64,000 bases of DNA, from assembly GCF_900177295.1 (NCBI RefSeq), contig NZ_FWZX01000005.1:186001-250000 (forward strand), read 5' to 3'. The position numbers and the translations under genes are program-made. The stretch comes from Tistlia consotensis USBA 355 (GTDB lineage: Bacteria > Pseudomonadota > Alphaproteobacteria > Kiloniellales > DSM-21159). Shown here piece after piece: positions 57,936-64,000 of the stretch; position 1 is the first letter of the stretch, and every line of letters begins with the position of its first letter. The notes below the pieces were generated by a model. It was not told the origin of the DNA and ran no database searches. It was given only the letters and a program-made list of their open reading frames with translations.

Positions 57936-58475
57936 ATGACCGAACGGCACGAACGGACCAACGGATTCGAGCTCGCCCTGCTGGAGCTGATGCCGCTGCT
58001 GCACGTCTGGGCCCGCCGCCGCACCGGCAGCGCCGACGCCGCCGGCGACCTGCTGCAGGATACCCTGCTGCGGGCGTTGCAGGCGCGCGACGGCTTCAGC
58101 CCGGGCACCAACCTGCGCGCCTGGCTGTTCATGATCATGAGGAACCTGGCCGCCGACGAGGGACGCCGGCGCACGCGCCGCGGCCCGCACCTGTCGCTCG
58201 AGCTCGCTGTCCTGGCGCTCGGCGTCGCCCCGCGCCAGGACAGCGAGCTCGCGCTGCGCGACCTCAACCGCGCCTTCGCGCGCCTGACCGACGAGCAGCA
58301 GGACCTGCTGCTGCGCGTCGCCGTCGGCGACGAGACCTACCTCGACCTCGCGACGGCCTACGGCATCGCCGTGGGCACGGTGAAGTCGCGCGTCGCCCGG
58401 GCACGCGCCAGCCTGCGTCGCCAGATGGACGAGCCGGCACCCCACGGCCAGCACCGCGCCGGCCGCGAAGATTGA
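57936..58475 (+). CDS. ECF sigma factor (EcfG/RpoE-like), first of a tandem pair
   Basis: A 179-residue sigma factor. Region 2 at about 12-85 (GSADAAGDLLQDTLLRALQA, GTNLRAWLFMIMRNLAA) and region 4 at about 120-170 (LTDEQQDLLLRVAVGDETYL, YGIAVGTVKSRVARARASL). The GTNLRAW-F-I-RN core is typical of EcfG-class factors. GGGAG is 8 bases ahead of the ATG. No anti-sigma, NepR or PhyR gene is nearby. It is a paralogue of the next gene. No clear EcfG-type promoter was found for it. Confidence 0.85.
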   Translation: MTERHERTNGFELALLELMPLLHVWARRRTGSADAAGDLLQDTLLRALQARDGFSPGTNLRAWLFMIMRNLAADEGRRRTRRGPHLSLELAVLALGVAPRQDSELALRDLNRAFARLTDEQQDLLLRVAVGDETYLDLATAYGIAVGTVKSRVARARASLRRQMDEPAPHGQHRAGRED

Positions 58476-58585
58476 TTTCCGCCGGTACGGTACCGCGCTA
58501 CCGGAGTATTCATCCCGTCTTACTGTGGATTGTCGAAGATTTCAGATCGTTAACCCAAGGATTTGATCTCGGCCTTTGCATCTCC

Positions 58586-58610
58586 GGAACGCGCTCACGA
58601 CATAGGCGTT
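58586..58610 (+). promoter_or_regulatory. EcfG-type promoter for the second sigma gene
   Basis: GGAAC-N17-GTT (CGTT), 56 bases before the TTG start at 58666. Same consensus and spacer as 56856 and 57068. Suggests autoregulation or a cascade from a general-stress sigma factor. Confidence 0.65.
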
Positions 58611-58665
58611 ACGACTTCGGTACCGGGGGCCGAAGGCACAGAACCCGCCAAGAACGGAGGTTGCC

Positions 58666-59157
58666 TTGGACTTCGAAATGGAACTCATCGAGCTGGTGCC
58701 CGAGCTGCGCGCCTACAGCCGCCGTTCGACCGGCTCGCCCGACGTCGCCAACGACCTGGTGCAGGACACCGTGGTGCGGGCGCTCGAGAAGCGCAGCACC
58801 TTCCGGCCCGGCACGAACCTGCGCGCCTGGGCCTTCACGATCCTGCGCAACATCGCCCGCGACCGGGGCCGCCAGCTCGGGCGGCGCGGCCCGCACTTCC
58901 CGATCGAGGTGGAGGACCTCTGCCTGGCCAGTCCGCCGACCCAGGAAAAGCACCTGCAGCACCAGGACTTCGCCCGGGCCTTCGGCAGGCTGCCCCGGCA
59001 GCAGCGCTGGATCCTGATGCGCGTCGGCCCGGACGGCGAGAGCTACGATGCCGTCGCGCGGCGGCTCGGCGTCGCGGTCGGCACGGTCAAGTCGCGCGTC
59101 TCGCGGGCCCGCGCCAACCTGCGCACCATCGAGCGGCGCCTGGAGCGCGCCCACTGA
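58666..59157 (+). CDS. ECF sigma factor (EcfG/RpoE-like), second of a tandem pair
   Basis: A 163-residue sigma factor. Region 2 at about 10-75 (GSPDVANDLVQDTVVRALEK, GTNLRAWAFTILRNIARDRG) and region 4 at about 108-158 (LPRQQRWILMRVGPDGESYD, LGVAVGTVKSRVSRARANL). TTG start set by GGAGG 6 bases upstream; the in-frame ATG 12 bases later is too far from it. Clearly paralogous to the sigma factor at 57936 (shared NLRAW, RRGPH and VGTVKSRV blocks). No anti-sigma partner is seen. Confidence 0.85.
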   Translation: MDFEMELIELVPELRAYSRRSTGSPDVANDLVQDTVVRALEKRSTFRPGTNLRAWAFTILRNIARDRGRQLGRRGPHFPIEVEDLCLASPPTQEKHLQHQDFARAFGRLPRQQRWILMRVGPDGESYDAVARRLGVAVGTVKSRVSRARANLRTIERRLERAH

Positions 59158-59465
59158 CCCGCCGCGCCGCGCCGCGGCCGACGGACGGCGACGGCGCCAG
59201 GTCGCTGCTGAGATCGATCGGGCCCTTGCCGGCGAACGTCAGCAGGAGCGGCCGGATGCGCAGGCCGACGACCCGGTCGAGCGTCAGATGCAGTGCCTGT
59301 TCGAAGTCGCCGCGTTCGGCCTGCCCGGCCGCCGCGATCCGCCCGCCGACGGCTCGCGGCGCGCCGGGTCGGCGCTCGACCAGCCGGTCGATGCGCAGCT
59401 GGATCAGCAGCAGCACGACCGGCAGCGTGTAGCAGGCAGATCGCGATCTGGCGCGGGCCGCTCAT
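59087..59465 (-). pseudogene. Possible frameshifted small membrane-anchored protein
   Basis: On the minus strand an ATG at 59465 opens MSGPRQIAICLL, then changes to an Arg-rich unnatural frame. In the next frame the reading CYTLPVVLLLIQLRIDRLVE continues as a plausible protein (GDFEQALHLTLDRVVGLRIR, then FAGKGPIDLSSDL) to a stop at 59087. One base change near 59420 would join them into a protein with an N-terminal membrane anchor. It overlaps the sigma gene's 3' end. Either a pseudogene, a sequence error or chance. Confidence 0.3.
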
Positions 59466-59474
59466 CCGCCGGAC

Positions 59475-59549
59475 CTAGGCGAAGACGTCGCGGGTCGGCG
59501 TGTCCCTGCCGCTGCGGTCGATCGCCCGGGGGCGGAAGGGGAAGCGCAT
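59475..59549 (-). CDS. Possible 24-residue micro-ORF
   Basis: MRFPFRPRAIDRSGRDTPTR followed by DVFA, with AGGAAG 6 bases before the ATG. It ends 9 bases before the broken ORF at 59465, so the two could be a short operon. Very short; could be chance. The remaining 59550-59668 shows no gene. Confidence 0.25.
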   Translation of the reverse strand: MRFPFRPRAIDRSGRDTPTRDVFA

Positions 59550-59668
59550 GGGACTTCCTGTCTGAGACGGCGGGCGGCGCCGATGCGGGCGGATGCCGCT
59601 GGCCCCCGGAGACCTCGAAGCCCGCGACGAAGATTTCGTTCCCTCAATGGGTCTTTCCAGGGGGCCGG

Positions 59669-60274
59669 TCAGTCCCAGGGCAGCGGCTCGGGACGCTGCT
59701 GGTCGGCCTTGATGTCGCTGGTCGTCCAGCTCATGACCAGCAGCGCCGTCCATTCGGCCTGGTTGGCGAAGCCGAAGGCCGGGCCGCTGGCGGCGACCAG
59801 CTCGCCCGACTTGGGGTCGTAGGCGGTGCCGACCAGCTTGACCACGCCCTGGTTCAGGTCCTCGCTGAACAGCGCGATCTTCGGCGTCGCCAGGCCCTGC
59901 ACGAGCGGCAGGCTGATGCTGGGGACGCCGACCAGCAGGCTGTCGGAATCGATCGAGAGGGCGCCGCTGCGCAGCTCGACGATGGTGTCCGCGTCGAGCC
60001 GGCTGGCGACGACCCGGTCGCCGTGGCGCAGCAGCGCCTCGCGCACCGCACCGACCGCGTACTTGCCGTCGTTGCCGTCCAGGTTGACCGGCTCGAGGAA
60101 CAGCTTGCCGCGGACCGGCAGCGCCGCCGCCAGTCGCTCGGCCGCCCGGTCGATCGCGGTCGAGATCAGCAGCTGCTCGGTCGCCGAGCGGGCCGGCTGG
60201 GTCACCGTCTGGGAGCTGCAGGCCGCGAGCAGCGACAGCGCCAGCAGCAGGGCCGCCGGCGTCGAAAGCGGCAT
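59669..60274 (-). CDS. Putative outer-membrane lipoprotein (unrecognised)
   Basis: A 201-residue protein. The N-terminus MPLSTPAALLLALSLLAACSS is a lipoprotein signal with lipobox LAAC (Cys19). The remainder is mixed alpha/beta with LLISTAIDRAAERLAAALPV, LEPVNLDGNDGKYAVGAVRE, GVPSISLPLVQGLATPKI and GFANQAEWTALLVMSWTT. No family recognised. A longer start at 60349 (MASRRFTWS) is possible, but no good Shine-Dalgarno decides; the shorter gives a standard lipoprotein signal. Lies in the stress island. Confidence 0.65.
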   Translation of the reverse strand: MPLSTPAALLLALSLLAACSSQTVTQPARSATEQLLISTAIDRAAERLAAALPVRGKLFLEPVNLDGNDGKYAVGAVREALLRHGDRVVASRLDADTIVELRSGALSIDSDSLLVGVPSISLPLVQGLATPKIALFSEDLNQGVVKLVGTAYDPKSGELVAASGPAFGFANQAEWTALLVMSWTTSDIKADQQRPEPLPWD

Positions 60275-60471
60275 CCCGGCCGGGACCGGCCCCCGGATCG
60301 GACCGGGGACCGCGCCCGGGCGGGACCAGGTGAATCGCCGTGAGGCCATGCGTCCCGTCAGCCGTCGTGACGCCGCAGCTCTGCACCGCCAAGCCGGCAT
60401 TTCCGAGGTACCGGCGTGACGAAGGCAAGACGCCGGACGTCGGGACGCAGGAAGGGGGGCCGGCGCGCGGC

Positions 60472-60633
60472 TCAGTCGGTCGCGTCGTCGATCGCGCGCT
60501 TGGTGTCCTGGATCGCTTCGTCGACCTTCTTGCCGGCCTTCTCGGCAGGCCCCTCGTGGTCGTCGCAGCCGGTCAGCGCGAAGCCGCTGGCCAGGAAGGT
60601 GCAGATGAACAGCAGGGAGAACAGACGCTTCAT
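60472..60633 (-). CDS. Small entericidin-like lipoprotein (hypothetical)
   Basis: A 53-residue precursor. MKRLFSLLFICTFLASGFAL, then the lipobox LTGC, then a short, charged, helical tail (EKAGKKVDEAIQDTKRAIDD). After processing it would be a lipid-anchored peptide of about 30 residues, similar in size to entericidins and other envelope-stress lipoproteins. An EcfG-like element on the minus strand (GGAAC at 60690-60694, GTT at 60669-60671) has an 18-base spacer, one longer than usual. AAGGGGCAAG precedes the ATG. Confidence 0.65.
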   Translation of the reverse strand: MKRLFSLLFICTFLASGFALTGCDDHEGPAEKAGKKVDEAIQDTKRAIDDATD

Positions 60634-60747
60634 GGCTACTTGCCCCTTTCGTTGCGAACGGGCAGAGCAACGTGGCGCCGGCGGGATCGGTTCCCGGTCC
60701 GTCGGGGATCGCCGGCGCGGGCGCGGGAGCGGATCGGGGGAGACGGC

Positions 60748-61917
60748 ATGGGCGGGGCCAGGGACGGCGGCGAGGCGCGCGACGACGCGCGCGGCAAGGG
60801 CGCCGCGATCGCCGTCGTCGTGCTGCTCGCCGGCGTCTTCGCGATCACCCAGGGACTGAGCTACCCACTGCTCGCCCTGGTGCTCGAGCGCCAGGGCGTG
60901 TCCTCGGCGCTGATCGGGCTCAATACCGCCATGACGCCGCTCGGCCTGCTGGTCTCGGCGCCGCTGCTGCCGCTCCTGGCGCGCCGGATCGGGCCGGTGC
61001 GGGTCGCCCTGTCCAGCGCGCTGGCGGTCGCCCTGCTGCTCGCCCTGATCGGCTCGGCGCACAACCTCTGGATCTGGTTTCCGGCGCGCTTCCTGCTCGG
61101 CTTCGCGATCGACGGCCTCTACATCATCTGCGAGACCTGGATCAACCAGCTGGCCCCGCCGGCCCGACGCGGCCGCGTCCTCGGCCTCTTCTCCTCGGTG
61201 CTGGCCGCGGGCTTCGCCAGCGGGCCCTTGATCGTCGCCCTGGCCGGCAGCCGGGGCTGGACCGCCTTCCTGATCGGCATCGCCATCGCGCTGGTCTCGG
61301 CCGTCCTGGTCTTCGCGGCGCGCCATCGGCTGCCCGGGCTGGAGGACGAGCGGCCGGCCTCGCTGCTCGCCTTCCTGCCGCAGGCGCCGCTGCTGCTGCT
61401 GCTGGTCGGCGCCGCCGCGGCCTTCGACCAGGCGGTGCTGTCGCTGCTGCCGGTCTACGGCCTGCGGGTCGGGCTCGGCGAGGCGCTGGCCGCCGGCACG
61501 GTCGGCGTGCTGGCGATCGGCAACGTGCTGTTCCAGCTGCCGATCGGCTGGCTGGCCGACGCCTGGTCGCGGCGCGGCGCGACTCTGCTGCTCTGCGCCC
61601 TGACCGTCGCCGGCGCCGCCCTGTTGCCGGCCGCCGGCACAGACCCCTGGGCGCTGTGGCCGCTGCTCTTCGTCTGGGGCTCGGCGGCCTACGGCATCTA
61701 CACCCTGGCGCTGATCCAGCTCGGCGACCGCTTCGGCGGCACCCTGCTGCTGGCCGGCAACGCCGCCTTCGCCCTGCTCTGGGGCCTCGGCGGCCTGGCC
61801 GGCCCGCCGCTGGCCGGCGCAGCCATGGACCGCCTCGGCCCGGGCGGCCTGCCGCTGGTCCTGGGCCTGCTCTACGCCGGCGTGTTCGCCGTGGTGGCGG
61901 TTCGCCGAAGCGCGTGA
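60748..61917 (+). CDS. Major facilitator superfamily transporter
   Basis: A 389-residue membrane protein with 12 hydrophobic helices. DGLYIICETWINQLAPPARRGRVLGL and IGWLADAWSRRGATLLL fall at the same loops as in the MFS protein at 47200, so they are paralogues of the YcaD/MFS-1 type. GGGGGAG lies ahead of the ATG, which sets the start. Substrate unknown. Convergent with nlpD, 16 bases apart. Confidence 0.86.
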   Translation: MGGARDGGEARDDARGKGAAIAVVVLLAGVFAITQGLSYPLLALVLERQGVSSALIGLNTAMTPLGLLVSAPLLPLLARRIGPVRVALSSALAVALLLALIGSAHNLWIWFPARFLLGFAIDGLYIICETWINQLAPPARRGRVLGLFSSVLAAGFASGPLIVALAGSRGWTAFLIGIAIALVSAVLVFAARHRLPGLEDERPASLLAFLPQAPLLLLLVGAAAAFDQAVLSLLPVYGLRVGLGEALAAGTVGVLAIGNVLFQLPIGWLADAWSRRGATLLLCALTVAGAALLPAAGTDPWALWPLLFVWGSAAYGIYTLALIQLGDRFGGTLLLAGNAAFALLWGLGGLAGPPLAGAAMDRLGPGGLPLVLGLLYAGVFAVVAVRRSA

Positions 61918-61933
61918 GCCCGGCGCGGCGCGC

Positions 61934-63031
61934 TCAGTTGGTCGCCGCCTGCGGGCCGAGCACGGTCAGGGGATCGAGGGCGTGGGTGCCCTTGCGGACC
62001 TCGAAGTGGAGCTGCGGCTCGCTGACGTTGCCGGTCGAGCCGACGCGGGCGATCAGCTGGCCGCGGGCGACGCGCTCGCCCTTGTGGACCAGGATCTCCT
62101 GGTTGTGGGCATAGGCGGTGATCCAGCCCTCGGCGTGCTTGATCAGCACCAGGTTGCCGAAGCCGCGCAGCTCGTTGCCGGTGTAGGCGACGACGCCGTT
62201 CTCGGCGGCCTCGACCGGCGTGCCGGCGGGCACCGCGATGTTGATGCCGTCGTTGTGCCGGCCGTCGCCCTGCGGCCCGAAGTAGGACACCACCCGGCCG
62301 CGCACCGGCCAGGCGAACTGGCCGTTGGCGAGCGGCGGCGGCACCGGCACCGCCGAGGACGGCGCCTGTCGCGGCAGGGCGACCGGCTCGGCCGGCGGCG
62401 GCTTCGGCACGGCGGCCTGCTGGGTCGCCGAGGGCTGGACGGCCGGCTGGCTGGCGGCCAGCGCCGGGGCGATCGGCTCGGGACCGGCCGGCTGCGGCTT
62501 GTCGGCCGGCAGGTAGAGGCGCTGGCCGACGACGATGGTGTAGGGCGGCGGAATGTCGTTGCGCTTGGTCAGCTCGCTCATGTCCATGCCGTAGCGCCGC
62601 GACAGGCCGTAGACCGTGTCGCCGGCCGCGACCACGTGCAGGCGCTGCGGCGGGATCTTCAGCATCTCGCCGGGCTTCAGGTCGTAGGGCGGCGCGATGT
62701 CGTTGGCCTCGGCCAGCTCGCGCGGGCTCAGGCGGAACTTGTGGGCGATGTCGTAGAGCGTGTCGCCGCGCTGCGCCCAGATGACGCCGCCGACCTCGGG
62801 GTTGTTGGCGAAATACCAGGGCTTCTGCGGCGAGGGGTCCGGCGGCGGCGGCAGCTCCGGCCCGCTCGCCGCGGCCGGCGGCCGCGAGAGCGCCTTCGAG
62901 ACCCGCTCGGCATCGCTGCAGGCGGCGAGCCCGAGCAGACCGGCGAGCAGGAGCAGCGCCGCCGGCAGGCGGTGCGGGCCGGCGGCCGGGCCGGCGTTCG
63001 CTGCAGCTGCTCCGGCGCGTCTCTCCGTCAT
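61934..63031 (-). CDS. nlpD: NlpD-like murein hydrolase activator (LysM2-M23)
   Basis: A 365-residue envelope lipoprotein. Signal ends in a lipobox (LLGLAACSDAER). Two LysM domains at about 80-124 and 132-176 bind peptidoglycan. The M23 (LytM) domain is at about 245-360. Its zinc motifs are degenerate: RHNDGINIAV in place of HxxxD, and PQLHFEVR with Gln where catalytic enzymes have the first His of HxH. This is typical of NlpD/EnvC activators that switch on cell-division amidases rather than cut themselves. Start overlaps the pcm stop. Confidence 0.9.
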   Translation of the reverse strand: MTERRAGAAAANAGPAAGPHRLPAALLLLAGLLGLAACSDAERVSKALSRPPAAASGPELPPPPDPSPQKPWYFANNPEVGGVIWAQRGDTLYDIAHKFRLSPRELAEANDIAPPYDLKPGEMLKIPPQRLHVVAAGDTVYGLSRRYGMDMSELTKRNDIPPPYTIVVGQRLYLPADKPQPAGPEPIAPALAASQPAVQPSATQQAAVPKPPPAEPVALPRQAPSSAVPVPPPLANGQFAWPVRGRVVSYFGPQGDGRHNDGINIAVPAGTPVEAAENGVVAYTGNELRGFGNLVLIKHAEGWITAYAHNQEILVHKGERVARGQLIARVGSTGNVSEPQLHFEVRKGTHALDPLTVLGPQAATN

Positions 63032-63678
63032 CCCGTCGACCGCTTCTCCGGCAGGTCGGCGACCAGCGGCACGAAGCGCACCAGGCCGAGCTCCTCGCGT
63101 TCCACGCCCCGGGCCGTCTTGCGCAGGCGCAGCAGCTCCTGGCTGCGGCCCTGCCCGCCGACCGGCAGGATCAGGCAGCCGCCGTCGCGGAGCTGGGCGA
63201 GCAGCGGCTCCGGCGGCAGCTCGGCGGCGCAGGTGACGATGATCCGGTCGAAGCTCTGCGGCTCCGGCCAGCCGCGGCTGCCGTCGCCGCGCCGGCTGGT
63301 GATGTTGTGCAGGCGCAGCTCGGCGAAGCGCGCCTCGGCCTGCTTCAGCAGGTCGCCGTGGCGCTCGATGCTGTAGACGCGGCGGCAGACCCGGCTCAGC
63401 ACGGCGGCCTGGTAGCCGGAGCCGGTGCCGACCTCCAGGACCGTGTGCTGCCGCGTCGCCTCCAGGGACTGGGTCATCAGGGCGACGACCTCGGGCTGGC
63501 TGATCGTCTGGCCGAGGCCGATCGGCAGGGCGATGTTCTCGTAGGCCTGGTCGTGGAACGAGGGCGGCACGAAGAGCTCGCGCGGCACCTTCTCGATCGC
63601 CGCCAGGACGGCGGTGTCGGTGATGCCGGCGCGGCGCAGCTGCATCAGCAGGCGGATCTTGCGCGCCTCCAGGGTCAT
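63028..63678 (-). CDS. pcm: Protein-L-isoaspartate O-methyltransferase
   Basis: A 216-residue SAM-dependent repair enzyme acting on isoaspartyl residues. Family marks: VPRELFVPPSFHDQAYENIALPIG, GQTISQPEVVALMTQSL, motif I VLEVGTGSGYQAAVLSRV, and FDRIIVTCAAELPPEPLLAQL. Sits between surE and nlpD, overlapping each by 4 bases, the standard stationary-phase survival operon order. Confidence 0.93.
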   Translation of the reverse strand: MTLEARKIRLLMQLRRAGITDTAVLAAIEKVPRELFVPPSFHDQAYENIALPIGLGQTISQPEVVALMTQSLEATRQHTVLEVGTGSGYQAAVLSRVCRRVYSIERHGDLLKQAEARFAELRLHNITSRRGDGSRGWPEPQSFDRIIVTCAAELPPEPLLAQLRDGGCLILPVGGQGRSQELLRLRKTARGVEREELGLVRFVPLVADLPEKRSTG

Positions 63679-64000
63679 CCCAGCAGCCCTCTCAGGCGCT
63701 CCAGGCCGGCATGATGGGTGAGATCCAGGTGCAGCGGCGTGACCGAGACGTAGCCCTGGGCGACCAGCCCCAGGTCGCTGCTCGCATCCTCGCTGTGGTG
63801 GCGCAGGAAGTCGCCGATCCAGAGATAGGGCCGGCCGCCCGGATCGACGCCCTCGACGACGCCGATCTGGGTGTCGCGCCGGCCCTGGCGGCCGACCCGC
63901 ACGCCCTTGACCGCCTCGGGCGCGAGTGGCGGGAAATTGACGTTGACCAGCTGGTCGGGCGGCCAGTCGACCGCCATCAGCCGGGCGACGATGTCGCCGG
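63675..64000 (-). CDS. surE: 5'-nucleotidase SurE, C-terminal part (cut by window edge)
   Basis: The visible 108 codons carry the SurE C-terminal segments LVNVNFPPLAPEAVKGVRVG, GGRPYLWIGDF and GLVAQGYVSVTPLHLDLT, followed by a short helix to the stop. The catalytic N-terminus (DD...N motif) lies beyond the right edge. SurE dephosphorylates nucleoside monophosphates and short polyphosphate. First of the surE-pcm-nlpD operon in transcript order within the window. Confidence 0.93.
   Translation of the reverse strand, partial: GDIVARLMAVDWPPDQLVNVNFPPLAPEAVKGVRVGRQGRRDTQIGVVEGVDPGGRPYLWIGDFLRHHSEDASSDLGLVAQGYVSVTPLHLDLTHHAGLERLRGLLG

Noticed and set aside
1-64000. CRISPR arrays, tRNA or rRNA genes, prophage, integrase or transposase genes
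   Set aside because: Looked for regular direct repeats with spacers, clover-leaf sequences with the GTTCRANNC T-loop, and mobile-element protein motifs; none was convincing. The AT-rich 35.6-36.4 kb segment has no recombinase or obvious attachment repeats.

Overview
The window is a stretch of a very GC-rich bacterial chromosome (by eye about 70% G+C, strong G/C third-position bias). The signals point to an alphaproteobacterium, probably Rhodospirillales-like: SAM-II type riboswitch cores ahead of metZ, BetI-type TetR regulators, EcfG-type promoters (GGAAC-N17-GTT), an SHP/DHC cytochrome set and a surE-pcm-nlpD block. This taxonomic reading is inference. No rRNA, tRNA, CRISPR array, integrase or intact insertion sequence was seen.

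Layout. 0-4.5 kb: the start of an amino-acid binding protein, then an iron-uptake signalling set (FecI-type sigma, FecR, TonB-dependent transducer) with two near-identical Fur-like operators. 4.6-7.4 kb: a tandem riboswitch leader (SAM-II, intrinsic terminator, second SAM-II-like aptamer) ahead of a rhodanese-metZ operon, then a GST. 7.4-9.5 kb: an oxygen-binding SHP cytochrome with two diheme DHC modules, one fused to cytochrome b561. 9.6-20.8 kb: a CoA-thioester module (CaiD-like hydratase, ADP-forming CoA ligase, acyl-CoA dehydrogenase, two class-III aminotransferases) divergent from a BetI-like regulator and a PotABC-like importer. A bizarre C/G homopolymer hairpin lies inside it.

20.8-35.6 kb: a methyltransferase, a second GST, a PhnB-like protein, a branched-chain amino-acid (Liv) ABC transporter, then a sugar-acid operon (TRAP transporter, VOC protein, RuBisCO-like protein, DUF1537 kinase) divergent from a LacI regulator. 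This resembles the 3-oxo-isoapionate branch of apiose/apionate catabolism. 35.6-36.4 kb is an AT-rich island with a secreted protein built of two six-cysteine repeats. 36.7-54.1 kb: a PotD-like binding protein (likely partner of the importer at 17.9-20.8 kb), a second acyl-CoA dehydrogenase and BetI-like regulator, a FAD-FAD-GcvT demethylation-like operon, a second CoA ligase with MFS, TctCBA, a beta-hydroxyacid dehydrogenase and a Rieske oxygenase. The Rieske promoter carries almost the same operator as the aminotransferase promoter at 17 kb, so the two distant loci look like one regulon for an amine or quaternary-amine substrate.

54.4-64 kb: a quinone-oxidoreductase-like protein, a HutC-type regulator, then a stress island. 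It holds two small operons fired divergently by EcfG-type promoters (one containing a 29-codon gene), two tandem paralogous ECF sigma factors (the second with its own EcfG-type promoter) and two small lipoproteins. An MFS transporter and the surE-pcm-nlpD operon (surE cut by the window edge) close the window. GC-rich palindromic repeats of one family recur between operons at 6.6, 10.5, 30.7 and 45.0 kb.
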